From: Bradyrhizobium erythrophlei
Lineage (GTDB): Bacteria; Pseudomonadota; Alphaproteobacteria; Rhizobiales; Xanthobacteraceae
Assembly: GCF_900142985.1 (NCBI RefSeq)
Contig: NZ_LT670849.1
Location: 5,906,501-5,970,500, forward strand
Length of the DNA: 64,000 nucleotides
Reading direction: 5' to 3'
Made by a program: the position numbers and the translations under genes. How positions within the stretch are numbered: position 1 is the stretch's first letter; the number at the start of each line of letters is the position of its first letter. The notes under the pieces were generated by a model. The model saw only the letters and a list, made by a program, of their open reading frames with translations, was not told the DNA's origin and made no database searches. Below, piece by piece: positions 47,840-56,365 of this stretch.

Positions 47840-48646
47840 ATGGAACTGATCAAAGGTCAAACCGCTCCTTCCGTCTGGCTCGCGGCTGCGCGATATCTGC
47901 AGGATTGCTCGGATCAGGAGGACTTCGATGTCATCCTGCATGTGACCGAGCCCACCGTGCTATCGAAGCCGGACGCCGCCGTGTACCAGGCGGTCGACCA
48001 GTTCCTCACAGGTCACGGCGCCTTCAGTATCCATACCGTGGCAGAAACGATCTTCCCGCTCGATGAGTATTTGCGAAAGGGCACCAACAGCGTCTTCAGC
48101 CAATTTCCGGACAAGATTCGCGCCATCCAGAAGGGCCGGAGCGACAGCAACTGGGGAAGTTATGCCTACCGATTCTTGCGGCAACGGGACGCGCACGGCG
48201 AGATCTTCAATCCGCTCGAGGAACTGGTCGCCAAGATCGTGGCGCACGGCAAGTATCGAGCGTCATTTGAGCTCAATGCCGGCCGGCCCCTCGAGGAGGA
48301 TATCCCGATCTATGACGCGGTCACCGACCGCAAGCGTCTCTATGGCGGCCCGTGCCTCAGCCATCTGAGCATCAAGGTGCATGATGGCAAGGTGCGGTTG
48401 AACGCGACCTACCGCTCGCACTATTACGTCAAGCGGCTGCTCGGCAATCTGGTAGGCCTCGGTCGGCTGCAATATTTCCTCGCCAAGGAAACCAAACTCC
48501 AGATCGGCACGCTCACCATCAACTCGACGTTCGCCTGTCTTGATACAGGTTCAAGCGACACCGTTGGACGATGGGGCAAGCGCGATGTCGAAGCGCTGAT
48601 TGCGCGCTGTCGCAACCTCTATCAAACTGAGCCTGCCGCGGCCTGA
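47840..48646 (+). CDS. Thymidylate-synthase-like protein
   Basis: 268 residues. The C-terminal half follows the thymidylate synthase/hydroxymethylase pattern: GGPCLSHLSIKV (candidate nucleophile C172), then LNATYRSHYYVKRLLGNLVG, like the RS...D..G.P.N phosphate and nucleotide-binding stretch. The N-terminal half (AETIFPLDEYLRKG) is also in keeping. Phage relatives make 5-hydroxymethyl-dUMP or -dCMP. The similarity is distant, so the substrate is open. It lies 10 bp after the protease gene. Confidence 0.55.
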   Translation: MELIKGQTAPSVWLAAARYLQDCSDQEDFDVILHVTEPTVLSKPDAAVYQAVDQFLTGHGAFSIHTVAETIFPLDEYLRKGTNSVFSQFPDKIRAIQKGRSDSNWGSYAYRFLRQRDAHGEIFNPLEELVAKIVAHGKYRASFELNAGRPLEEDIPIYDAVTDRKRLYGGPCLSHLSIKVHDGKVRLNATYRSHYYVKRLLGNLVGLGRLQYFLAKETKLQIGTLTINSTFACLDTGSSDTVGRWGKRDVEALIARCRNLYQTEPAAA

Positions 48647-48660
48647 AGGAACCGTTGCCT

Positions 48661-49257
48661 ATGACCCTGCGAGAAGATTTTCTCCGGCTACAATGGGCCC
48701 AGTTGAGGCATGATGAGGCATATCACAAGGATGTCGTCATCATGCCGCTCGCCGAGCGCGTCAAGCATATGGCGCTGCATAACGCGAAGTATACGGCCTA
48801 TTTCTTCGATGCCATCGACGACATTGATCAGGCCAAGCTGACCAAGACCTTGACGGATGCCTTCGTCATCGTGCTTGCTACCGCGAACACGCTAAATCAG
48901 GACATCGGGTCAGATATTGGTGCAAGCGCCGATGCGTCTCAGTCGTTTCAATCGCTCGGCGCAAGCCTTGCCGAAAGTATCGGGCGCAACGATGCCGACG
49001 ATTATTGGCTGGTGCGGAATTTCGCACGTCATGCGGGACACCTCGCCAAGATATGCGAGTCCTGGGACCATCTGGAAAGCATTCTATTCCGGGACGAAAT
49101 GAAGCGATGCAATCTGGAGCTGCTCAAGGTAATTCTAGCCGAGGCCAGTGACAGGCAGTTGGACTTGGCTGAATCCTACAAGTCCCGTATGCGCCAGGTC
49201 GAGCAGCGCTCGATTTTCGATAAACTCTTTCAGGAAGGGGCCGGGGGCGAAGCATAA
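48661..49257 (+). CDS. Helical protein, possibly MazG-like
   Basis: 198 residues from ATG 48661, almost wholly alpha-helical. The segment HNAKYTAYFFDAIDDIDQ...TLTDAFVIVLATANTL recalls all-alpha NTP pyrophosphatases of the MazG type, with acidic residues on adjacent helices, but the classic EExxE is not clear. If correct, it would trim a (modified) NTP pool. Its stop overlaps the next start (TAATG). Confidence 0.35.
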   Translation: MTLREDFLRLQWAQLRHDEAYHKDVVIMPLAERVKHMALHNAKYTAYFFDAIDDIDQAKLTKTLTDAFVIVLATANTLNQDIGSDIGASADASQSFQSLGASLAESIGRNDADDYWLVRNFARHAGHLAKICESWDHLESILFRDEMKRCNLELLKVILAEASDRQLDLAESYKSRMRQVEQRSIFDKLFQEGAGGEA

Positions 49258-50000
49258 TGTTCTGGGGCGGTTTGCGTCTTGAAAAGGAGTTGCCGGCGCT
49301 TGTCACCGACTACAGGCCCGAGCGCATCGACGGAGCTTCCTATCGTTTGAGGGTTGGTCCGGAAGTCTATGTATCTCCGACCGGAGAGCCGGACGATCCT
49401 CGCAACAAACCCAAGACCCAATTGAAAGAGGGCCAGGGCTTTACCGTTCCCGCCGGCCAATTCGGTTTTATCCTGACCGAGGAAAAAATCATCGTACCGA
49501 CTTCGGCTATCGCTTTCATTTCCATACGAGCGCGCTACAAGTTCCAAGGGCTGGTCAACGTCTCCGGATTCCATGTCGATCCGAATTACGAAGGTCGGCT
49601 GATCTTTTCGGTCTTTAATGCCGGACCCGGTCCGGTTCATCTCTCCCGGGGCGAAGATTGCTTCTTGATCTTTTACGCTGACCTTGATCAGCCAAAACAA
49701 GTTTCCAAAAAAGAGGGCTTTGATTCCATCCCCTCGAGACTCACAGGTCCCATTGCCGGTGGCCTGCAGTCATTTGCCAGCCTATTGTCGAAGATCAACG
49801 AAAACGACAAGAAGCTCACCGACCGTGTCAACGCCGTCGAGCGCGAGCAGGCGGTTCTCAAATGGGCCACGGCGCTCGCCATCGGTGCGCTTGTGACCGT
49901 TGGATTACGAGAGTGTTCGTTCACTCGACCTCAAGCCGACCAATCGAAGGCCGGCATTTCTACGCCAGCGTCGCCAACCCCAACACCGCGTGCGCCATGA
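49257..50000 (+). CDS. dUTPase/dCTP-deaminase-fold protein with coiled coil and membrane anchor
   Basis: 247 residues. The first 145 follow the dCTP deaminase/dUTPase fold: DGASYRLRVGPEVYVSP, FISIRARYKFQGL and GFHVDPNYEGRLIFSVFN. The deaminase catalytic Glu (LEFYN in E. coli Dcd) is Ser here (FSVFN), while VDxxYxG fits dUTPase motif III, so deamination is doubtful. A short coiled coil (ENDKKLTDRVNAVEREQAV) and one transmembrane helix (ATALAIGALVTVG) follow. It could be a dUTPase or a membrane-bound nucleotide sensor. Confidence 0.65.
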   Translation: MFWGGLRLEKELPALVTDYRPERIDGASYRLRVGPEVYVSPTGEPDDPRNKPKTQLKEGQGFTVPAGQFGFILTEEKIIVPTSAIAFISIRARYKFQGLVNVSGFHVDPNYEGRLIFSVFNAGPGPVHLSRGEDCFLIFYADLDQPKQVSKKEGFDSIPSRLTGPIAGGLQSFASLLSKINENDKKLTDRVNAVEREQAVLKWATALAIGALVTVGLRECSFTRPQADQSKAGISTPASPTPTPRAP

Positions 50001-50046
50001 TCCTCCCGCAGTCGTCGGCCTGTTAACGGCGAGCTGAAAACCCGCT

Positions 50047-51141
50047 ATGATCCAGACGATTCTTATGCTGGCGTATCGGCGCCCGATCGGTGCTCTCGCG
50101 CGCCGATTTGGCTGTCCTAACGTTCAGGATCGTCAGGGGCCTATGATAGCGACACCGGTTTTCGAGAGTTATTGGCGGTTTGCTGCCGAGCGGCAAGCGA
50201 TCTATTTTCGGCGAATGTCGAATCCGGTCGGTCCATGGACCAATGATCCGATCTTATCGACCTTTCGTTTCACCAATGCCTATCGCGCAAGCGATCGCGT
50301 GAGCCAATACCTGATCCGCGAGATCCAATATCATCCGGACCGATCCCCACGACCCTCCGAGGTTTTCTTCCGGACCATCCTGTTCAAGCTTTTCAACCGT
50401 GTCGAGACCTGGGAAGAGCTCGAACGCCGCTGTGGTCCTATGATCTGGGACCGCGTTGACCTGGGTGTTCTTGCAATAACACTTGATCGAATAATGGATC
50501 GTGGTGGCAAGCTATATTCCGCGGCCTACATCATGCCGTCGCCGGCATTTGGTCATAAGCGAAAACACGCCAACCACCTCGCTTTGCTGGCGCGCATGAT
50601 GGACGACCGCCTGCCGGATAGGATTTGCCAGGCGCCGTCGCTGCGGGACATCTACGCCTTGCTCGCAAGCTATCCGGGAATTGGCCCGTTTCTCGCGTTC
50701 CAGTACGCAATCGATCTCAACTACGCTGCGTTTCTTGACCACAAAGAGAGTGAGTTCGTCGTTGCCGGACCGGGCGCTGCAGACGGCATTGCCAAATGCT
50801 TTACCGACACGGGCGGACGAAGCGCGGAAGAGGTCATCAACTGGGTCTGCGAACGCCAGGAGGAGGCGTTTCGGTCCGCCGGCATCGAATTCCAGACGCT
50901 CTTTGGCAGGAGGTTGCAGCCCATCGATTGCCAGAACCTGTTCTGCGAGATATCCAAATATGCCCGCGTGGCGCATCCTCATGTCCGTGGCCTGACAGGG
51001 CGCACGCGCATCAAGCAGCTTTTTCGTCAAGCGGCTGAACCGTTGCCGCGTCCCATGTTTCCTCCGCGCTGGGGTCTTCGTACCCCAGACTCGCCGGCGC
51101 CAGCGAAGGCGTCCGATGAGCGGGTGGGGTTATTCGCGTGA
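50047..51141 (+). CDS. 5-hmdU DNA kinase-like protein (HMUDK helical domain)
   Basis: 364 residues. The core ESYWRFAAERQAIYFRRM, GPWTNDPILSTFRFTNAYR and ASDRVSQYLIREI is the signature of the HMUDK helical-domain family, whose phage members phosphorylate 5-hydroxymethyl-uracil in DNA or act as thymine pyrophosphorylases. The middle has a helix-hairpin-helix-like LASYPGIGPFLAFQYAIDL. ATG 50143 (MIATPVFESYW) may be the true start, since the first 32 residues are atypical. Confidence 0.72.
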   Translation: MIQTILMLAYRRPIGALARRFGCPNVQDRQGPMIATPVFESYWRFAAERQAIYFRRMSNPVGPWTNDPILSTFRFTNAYRASDRVSQYLIREIQYHPDRSPRPSEVFFRTILFKLFNRVETWEELERRCGPMIWDRVDLGVLAITLDRIMDRGGKLYSAAYIMPSPAFGHKRKHANHLALLARMMDDRLPDRICQAPSLRDIYALLASYPGIGPFLAFQYAIDLNYAAFLDHKESEFVVAGPGAADGIAKCFTDTGGRSAEEVINWVCERQEEAFRSAGIEFQTLFGRRLQPIDCQNLFCEISKYARVAHPHVRGLTGRTRIKQLFRQAAEPLPRPMFPPRWGLRTPDSPAPAKASDERVGLFA

Positions 51142-51518
51142 CCGGTGATCCGCGCGCCAGCTCAGAAGAGGACAAGAAAACCTCGAAATGGGGAGCCGCC
51201 GCGAGGATCTTTGTCCAGATCATCTACGCGGCGCTTTCAGCAACCATCGTGATTGCCGTCGTCAGGATCGTTCGCGAGGGCGGCGGGGCTCTTGCAACCG
51301 TCGACCTTGTGAAGCTCTACGATCAACACGGCCCCGCGGCGATCGGGATCCCCGTTGCCGGGATTTCTGCGCTGCTTCTTGTCAGTCTCGCCCGCGCGCT
51401 TGACGGTCCCATGTCACTCGACGTCTTTGGCATCAAATCCGAAGGTGCGTCCGCGACCTGCATCGTCTGGGCCATACTCTTTCTCGTCATCGGTTTATCG
51501 TTCCGTGCCCTCTGGTAG
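51138..51518 (+). CDS. Three-helix membrane protein
   Basis: 126 residues starting at GTG 51138, overlapping the previous stop. Three hydrophobic segments (about residues 20-45, 65-88 and 103-123) and a basic N-terminus. No family recognised. With the anchored dUTPase-like protein it suggests that the system acts at the membrane. Confidence 0.65.
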   Translation: MTGDPRASSEEDKKTSKWGAAARIFVQIIYAALSATIVIAVVRIVREGGGALATVDLVKLYDQHGPAAIGIPVAGISALLLVSLARALDGPMSLDVFGIKSEGASATCIVWAILFLVIGLSFRALW

Positions 51519-51523
51519 ACCAA

Positions 51524-51922
51524 ATGATCCTCGGGGTTGGAGTCGATCTCTGTCAGGTTGAGCGCATCAGGCGCTCCCTCAGAGGATTGGGCGAGGCCTG
51601 GATCGACGAGCTCTTCACTGCCGAAGAGCGCAGGCTTTGCCAGCTGGGAGCGGATCATGCCTTACTGTTCGGCCGTGCGTTTTGCGGCAAGGAGGCTTGC
51701 TTCAAGGCTCTGGGGACAGAGAACACCGCCGAGGTCGGCTGGCGCGACATCGAAATCCTGCAGTCTGGTTCCTTGGCGTCGGCCCGGCTGTCGGGCGGAG
51801 CACTTCAAAGATTGCAAGAAATCACGCCGCCTGGTCATGTCGTCCGAGTGCACGTGGCTTGTGCCGGCGGGGCGGGGCTAGCCCAGGCCATCGTTACGAT
51901 CTCGGCTGTGCCGGTGCCCTAG
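51524..51922 (+). CDS. acpS: Holo-[acyl-carrier-protein] synthase (4'-phosphopantetheinyl transferase)
   Basis: 132 residues with both AcpS metal motifs: GVGVDLCQVERI at the start and FCGKEACFKALGTE in the middle. It moves 4'-phosphopantetheine from CoA to a carrier-protein serine. Housekeeping acpS normally lies with lepB, rnc or pdxJ; here it closes an operon that opens with a carrier-like protein, so it is probably dedicated to it. It starts 5 bp after the membrane-protein stop. Confidence 0.85.
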   Translation: MILGVGVDLCQVERIRRSLRGLGEAWIDELFTAEERRLCQLGADHALLFGRAFCGKEACFKALGTENTAEVGWRDIEILQSGSLASARLSGGALQRLQEITPPGHVVRVHVACAGGAGLAQAIVTISAVPVP

Positions 51923-51935
51923 GGAAGCTTCGCTG

Positions 51936-52196
51936 TCATCGCGTCATGGCGGTCAACCCTTTTCTTGCCGCCGCGATACGCGCGTCGAGATAGCTCGCTA
52001 GATCCACGAGGTAGATGCCCTTTGCGCATTTCTGGCTTGCCTCCATTCGGACGAGCGGAATCGTTATCTCCCCGACACTCAATTTTTGGATCAGCTTGTT
52101 CGGGCTCAAATGCGAGAAATAGTCTTGGCAGGCCTGCTCGACGGGAATGATCGCCTTGCCGCCATACTGTGCCATGAGAAGAAATGTGGTGTTCAT
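51936..52196 (-). CDS. prtN: PrtN-family (pyocin activator) regulator
   Basis: 86 residues beginning MNTTFLLMAQYGGKAIIPVE, then DYFSHLSPNKLIQKLSVGEI, PLVRMEASQK and GIYLVDLASYLD, which matches PrtN proteins along their length. PrtN activates pyocin genes in Pseudomonas; in alphaproteobacterial plasmids and islands the targets are unknown. It converges with acpS, 13 bp apart. Confidence 0.82.
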   Translation of the reverse strand: MNTTFLLMAQYGGKAIIPVEQACQDYFSHLSPNKLIQKLSVGEITIPLVRMEASQKCAKGIYLVDLASYLDARIAAARKGLTAMTR

Positions 52197-52357
52197 GGAA
52201 CCCGAGCCTGCAGAGCCCCGGAAGTGTAGACAACTATATGCGGCTTGTTCAGATTTGAAGCGCGGCGGTGCGGGGTTCGGCGCGTTTCGCTACAAGTTGG
52301 CGAGTCCTCCACTAGTTGCTCTGAACAAGGGACGACCGATGTGGTCGGCAGCAAGGC

Positions 52358-54427
52358 CTAGCGCCACATCCCTCGCATGCGAGCGCCGATGTCGATTCGT
52401 GGGCCTTGGCTTGGTCCGCGCGCGGTGCCTGGAGACGCTATCGGCCAATTCGTGCGCTCGAATAGGCCAAGCAGCTTCTCGGGGATAAAGCGGGTTCTCG
52501 ATGCGTAAACGTGCCGGTCACCTTGGGAATGCTGGCCGTGTGTGAAGAAACGCTGCGGCACCACGAGATGAAGATCATCCTTTGCCCGCGTCATCGCGAC
52601 GTAGAGAAGGCGGCGTTCCTCTTCCAGTTCAGCGGAGGTGCCTGCTCCGAGGTCAGACGGCATGCAGCCGTCGACCACGTTGAGAACGTACACTGACTTC
52701 CATTCCTGGCCCTTTGCCGAGTGGATGGTCGACAGGATCAGATAGTCCTCGTCCAACAATGGCACGCCCGCCTGATCGCTGGTCACGTCCGGCGGATCCA
52801 GAGTTAGTTCCGTCAGGAAGCGTTCACGCGAAGGATATCCGGCGGCTATCTGTTCGAGTTGGAGGAGATCGGCACGTCGAACCTCGGCGTCTTCGTGGAT
52901 GCGGTCGAGATGTGGTTCGTACCAGAGGCGGGCACGCTCCAGGTCCGAGGGCCATTCCGAATATCGGAGGTTTCCGATCGTCCCTACGAACGTGGTCCAA
53001 TCGTCACCGGCACGGGGCGGGCACGGGAAGGTACAAAGAGCGCCGAGCGGGTCAGCGGCCTCCGCCATGTGATCGAGGATCCGTTGCGCGGAAGCGGGGC
53101 CGATCCCCGGCAATAAATGCGCCACGCGGAAGCCAGCGACCCTATCGCGGGGATTCTCAACGAGCCGCAGCAGGGCGAGCAGGTCTTTGACGTGCGCGGC
53201 GTCGAGAAACTTCAGGCCGCCGAACTTCACGAATGGAATGTTGCGGCGGGTGAGTTCGACCTCCAGCGGCCCGCTGTGCGAAGACGTACGGAAGAGCACC
53301 GCCTGTTGTTTGAGGAGGGCTCCTTCCTCGCGGGTTTCGAGAATGCGCTCGACGATGTAGCGCGCCTGGTCGGCCTCGTCGCGCACGGCGACCAGGCGAG
53401 GTCTTACCGATGACATGCGCTCCGTCCACAGGTTCTTTGTGAAACGCTCCCTGGCGAGATCGATGACCCCGTTTGCGGCGGAAAGGATCGGCTGCGTCGA
53501 ACGATAGTTGCGATCGAGGGTGACGATCTCCGCCTTCGGACTGAACTGCTCGGGAAAATCGAGAATATTGCGGACGGTGGCGGCGCGGAACGAGTAGATC
53601 GATTGCGCGTCGTCGCCGACCACGGTGAGACCCCGCCCTCCGGGCTTCAACGCCAGCAGAACCGACGATTGCAGGCGGTTCGTGTCCTGGTATTCGTCGA
53701 CGAGCACGTGATCGAAGCGGCCGCCAACGTCGTCGGCAATGGCAGCCTCGGACATCATGTGTGCCCAGTACAGAAGAAGGTCATCATAATCGAGGACATT
53801 CTGCTTCTGCTTGGCCTCTACGTATGCGACGAAAAGCTCCTTGAGCTCCGCGGCCCAGCCGGCGCACCACGGATAGGACGCGCCGAGTACTTCTTCGAGT
53901 TCGGTCTCCGCGTTGACGCAGCGGGAGTAGATCGAGAGGCACGTGCCCTTCGTGGGAAAGCGGCTTTCGGTCTTCGAGAGCCCGCGCTCGTGCCGGACGA
54001 GATTCATCAGGTCGGCCGAGTCTTCGCGGTCATGAATGGTGAAAGCGGGATTGACCCCGATCTGGTCGGAGTATTCGCGGAGCAGTCGGGCACCGATACC
54101 ATGGAAAGTCCCGGCCCAGCTGAGCGCGTCGGTCATGATGCCGGCATTCGCGCCCAGGACCTTGCGGGCGATCCGCTCGACCCGCTTCGACATCTCGGAC
54201 GCCGCGCGCCGCGAGAACGTCATCAAAAGGATCCGCCGAGGGTCGGCGCCACTCACGATCAGATGGGCCACACGATGCGCAAGCGTGTTCGTCTTGCCGG
54301 ACCCCGCGCCAGCGATGACGAGGAGGGGAGCCCCGACATGACCATCGGCGGTGACACCGTGCTCGACGGCTCGACGCTGCTCCGGATTGAGCGTTTCGAG
54401 ATATGAGGCTGTGGTCGTCGCGAGCAC
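52358..54427 (-). CDS. UvrD/PcrA-type ATP-dependent DNA helicase
   Basis: A 689-residue superfamily 1A helicase with all motifs: LNPEQRRAV, VIAGAGSGKTNTL, LVDEYQDTN, YRSTQPIL, TIHSAKGQEWKSVYV and LLYVAMTRAKDDL. No nuclease domain. It ends a minus-strand series that includes SRAP and thermonuclease genes. It may serve element replication or repair rather than replace the chromosomal UvrD. Confidence 0.88.
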   Translation of the reverse strand: MLATTTASYLETLNPEQRRAVEHGVTADGHVGAPLLVIAGAGSGKTNTLAHRVAHLIVSGADPRRILLMTFSRRAASEMSKRVERIARKVLGANAGIMTDALSWAGTFHGIGARLLREYSDQIGVNPAFTIHDREDSADLMNLVRHERGLSKTESRFPTKGTCLSIYSRCVNAETELEEVLGASYPWCAGWAAELKELFVAYVEAKQKQNVLDYDDLLLYWAHMMSEAAIADDVGGRFDHVLVDEYQDTNRLQSSVLLALKPGGRGLTVVGDDAQSIYSFRAATVRNILDFPEQFSPKAEIVTLDRNYRSTQPILSAANGVIDLARERFTKNLWTERMSSVRPRLVAVRDEADQARYIVERILETREEGALLKQQAVLFRTSSHSGPLEVELTRRNIPFVKFGGLKFLDAAHVKDLLALLRLVENPRDRVAGFRVAHLLPGIGPASAQRILDHMAEAADPLGALCTFPCPPRAGDDWTTFVGTIGNLRYSEWPSDLERARLWYEPHLDRIHEDAEVRRADLLQLEQIAAGYPSRERFLTELTLDPPDVTSDQAGVPLLDEDYLILSTIHSAKGQEWKSVYVLNVVDGCMPSDLGAGTSAELEEERRLLYVAMTRAKDDLHLVVPQRFFTHGQHSQGDRHVYASRTRFIPEKLLGLFERTNWPIASPGTARGPSQGPRIDIGARMRGMWR

Positions 54428-54530
54428 GAATTGCCCCCCTGATCGAACGTCACGCTCGATGATTCGTCTTGAAACCGCAACGAGATAAGCTGCGACATGC
54501 TCGCGGCAGCCAGTTTGGCGCTAGCAAGCC

Positions 54531-55193
54531 TCAAGCCACCATCTTGTCTTCCTTGTCCGCGCCCCGCATGACGATCTTCAGCGTGTCGTCGGGCAAGGGG
54601 CGCTGCAAAGCTTTGGCTTCATCCCAAGGGGCACGTATCCAGACGTCGCGCTCTTCGTCTGTGGTGAGAATGACCGGCATCGCCTTCTCGTGAATGGGCG
54701 CGACGATCGCGTTTGGCTCGGTTGTCAGGAAGCCATAGACGAGGTGAGGCCCAGGGATCGGCTTTGATTTCGTGCCGCGGTCTCCCTTGAATTCGGTCCA
54801 GATGCCCGCGAAGGCAAACAGCGGCCGGTCCTCGTTCAGCGCGAACCACACGATGTCCTTCTTCTTTGTTTCCGGGTTTGGTTCGGGGGCGTACTCGGCA
54901 AAGCTGTTGGCAGGTACGAGGCAACGGTTCTCTGGCTTAAGCCACGCGCGCCAGTGGGGTGAGGTGGTGTTGCGGATGTTGGTGACCGGGAAGTTGCCGG
55001 CCCGCGGAGGAGGGGGCATGCCCCAGCGCATGGTGATCAGTTCGCTGCCCCAGTCCGTGTTGCGTATGACCGGCGCAGGATAGTCCGGAAAAACGCCCGG
55101 CATCGGCGGCAGGTTGCCGACATAGCGATTGACGACGCGAAATAGCGCGATGATGGCGGCCTGGTTGGTGGTGATCGAATAAAGATTGCACAT
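54531..55193 (-). CDS. SRAP-family (YedK/HMCES-like) abasic-site DNA-protein crosslinking protein
   Basis: 220 residues from ATG 55193, which places the catalytic cysteine at position 2 ([11 protein letters not shown]), as required after Met removal. Other family residues: [31 protein letters not shown] and [14 protein letters not shown]. It shields abasic sites in single-stranded DNA by a covalent link. Much longer frames to 55442 are artefacts. Confidence 0.92.
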   Translation of the reverse strand: MCNLYSITTNQAAIIALFRVVNRYVGNLPPMPGVFPDYPAPVIRNTDWGSELITMRWGMPPPPRAGNFPVTNIRNTTSPHWRAWLKPENRCLVPANSFAEYAPEPNPETKKKDIVWFALNEDRPLFAFAGIWTEFKGDRGTKSKPIPGPHLVYGFLTTEPNAIVAPIHEKAMPVILTTDEERDVWIRAPWDEAKALQRPLPDDTLKIVMRGADKEDKMVA

Positions 55194-55206
55194 TGGCGGG
55201 TCCGTT

Positions 55207-55737
55207 CTAAGGATGCGCGTTTGCATCGTCCGAGCAACTGGCGGGACTTCCCTGGGATCGAATGCAGGCCCGATACAGCCAGGGTTCAACGTAACTGCCA
55301 CTCCAGATGCCACGCCCGGCTCGTTCGGCGTCGCGTTGATCGGCTTCATACCTTCCTTTTGAATAGCGCGGCCAGTCGAGCGCAAGGCCGTTGTGCGCAA
55401 GCCACGCGCCGAGATCGGCGTCTCCGACCGAACAGGTTGCAACCGTCCGCCCGTACTGGTCCAGGTTCATCGGCGTGCAGTTGACCGGCCGTCTCGCAAT
55501 GAAGGCGTCCAGTTCATTCGCAGCTTTTGCGCCACACCGATATTGTAAGCTGTCCTCGCCACGGCACAGTTGGGTGCTCTCGGGTGCGTCAATTCCCCAA
55601 AGACGGATCCGTGTACCGTGTATTTCCAGTGTGTCGCCATCAATGATACTGGCTTGCCCGATCAGGTCATCAGCCAGGGCTTGGCTCCAAAGTGACAGGA
55701 ACATCAACAAGGCTGCGGTTCGCCGGGTGATCATCAT
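55207..55737 (-). CDS. Exported thermonuclease-like (SNase) protein
   Basis: 176 residues from ATG 55737, preceded by GAGG. A signal peptide ([15 protein letters not shown]) is followed by the SNase fold: [34 protein letters not shown] and [24 protein letters not shown]. The Arg and Glu/Asp catalytic positions are kept. It would degrade nucleic acids in the periplasm. A TTG at 55755 is a less likely start. Confidence 0.85.
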   Translation of the reverse strand: MMITRRTAALLMFLSLWSQALADDLIGQASIIDGDTLEIHGTRIRLWGIDAPESTQLCRGEDSLQYRCGAKAANELDAFIARRPVNCTPMNLDQYGRTVATCSVGDADLGAWLAHNGLALDWPRYSKGRYEADQRDAERAGRGIWSGSYVEPWLYRACIRSQGSPASCSDDANAHP

Positions 55738-55747
55738 CCGGATTGCC

Positions 55748-55954
55748 TCAGCCAATCCGATGTGGCTTGTTCAGGAAATACCCGCGATTGCCGAGCGCGC
55801 TTTCGGCATACTGATCGATCGCGACGATGATCGCTTGTACGTGTTGGTAGCAGTAGCCTTCCAGTGTCGCCTGCCGTCGCACGTCGGCCAGCGCTTTGAT
55901 CCACGCTGGATGGTCAGACTTGTCGTCGTACCATTTTAGAGGTTCGTGGGCCAA
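55748..55954 (-). CDS. Small conserved-looking hypothetical protein
   Basis: 68 residues from a TTG at 55954, between the coiled-coil genes and the thermonuclease gene. It has a balanced composition with aromatic residues (KWYDDKSDHPAWIKALADVRR; GYCYQHVQAIIVAID). I do not recognise a domain. Its tight spacing in the minus-strand run supports it. Confidence 0.55.
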   Translation of the reverse strand: MAHEPLKWYDDKSDHPAWIKALADVRRQATLEGYCYQHVQAIIVAIDQYAESALGNRGYFLNKPHRIG

Positions 55955-55958
55955 AGCA

Positions 55959-56147
55959 TCAGCCTCCGTGCGATCGTTGATTGGCTCGGCGCGTCAGATC
56001 CTCGAGCTCCGCTCGTCGTCTTGTGATCAACAGACGTGGTGCGGCGTCGTCGAGGCCGGATCGCTGAAGCTGGTGGATGGTGCTGGAGAGTTCGGCGATC
56101 TGAGCGCGCAACTCCAGAATCCTGAGCGGCAGTGGATCATCGCTCAT
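55959..56147 (-). CDS. Small coiled-coil protein, copy 3 of a tandem set
   Basis: 62 residues, nearly all helix: ILELRAQIAELSSTIHQL, then LDDAAPRLLITRRRAELEDL. The same plan (heptad helix, LD spacer, second helix) recurs in the two genes upstream. It overlaps the neighbour at 56137 by 11 bp. Function unknown. Confidence 0.55.
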   Translation of the reverse strand: MSDDPLPLRILELRAQIAELSSTIHQLQRSGLDDAAPRLLITRRRAELEDLTRRANQRSHGG

Positions 56148-56343
56148 GCGCCGCCGGCGCGATCAGCCGCTCCCGCCTCTCGATGAAGAGAACAAGATCA
56201 GCCTGTGCCCGCATCAGCCGTTGGGCCGCGGGCGTGCAGTCAAGATCAGCAGCTATCAGCTGCTCGATCTCGCAAGACTGAAGCCGGACGTCGCGCCGGA
56301 GCCGGGCGATGTTGCGATTGAGCAGAACCAGATTGCGGTCCAT
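56137..56343 (-). CDS. Small coiled-coil protein, copy 2 of a tandem set
   Basis: 68 residues: NIARLRRDVRLQSCEIEQLI, then LDCTPAAQRLMRAQADLVLF. It lines up with its neighbours on the pattern IxxLRxxxxxxExxI-N5-LDxTxxAxRLxxxxxxL. It lies 22 bp after the stop of copy 1. Function unknown. Confidence 0.55.
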   Translation of the reverse strand: MDRNLVLLNRNIARLRRDVRLQSCEIEQLIAADLDCTPAAQRLMRAQADLVLFIERRERLIAPAAHER

Positions 56344-56365
56344 CGATCGCTCCGGGCCAAGGTCA

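Noticed and set aside
54531..55442. Longer SRAP frame starting at 55442
   Set aside because: SRAP needs Cys at position 2; only the start at 55193 gives this.
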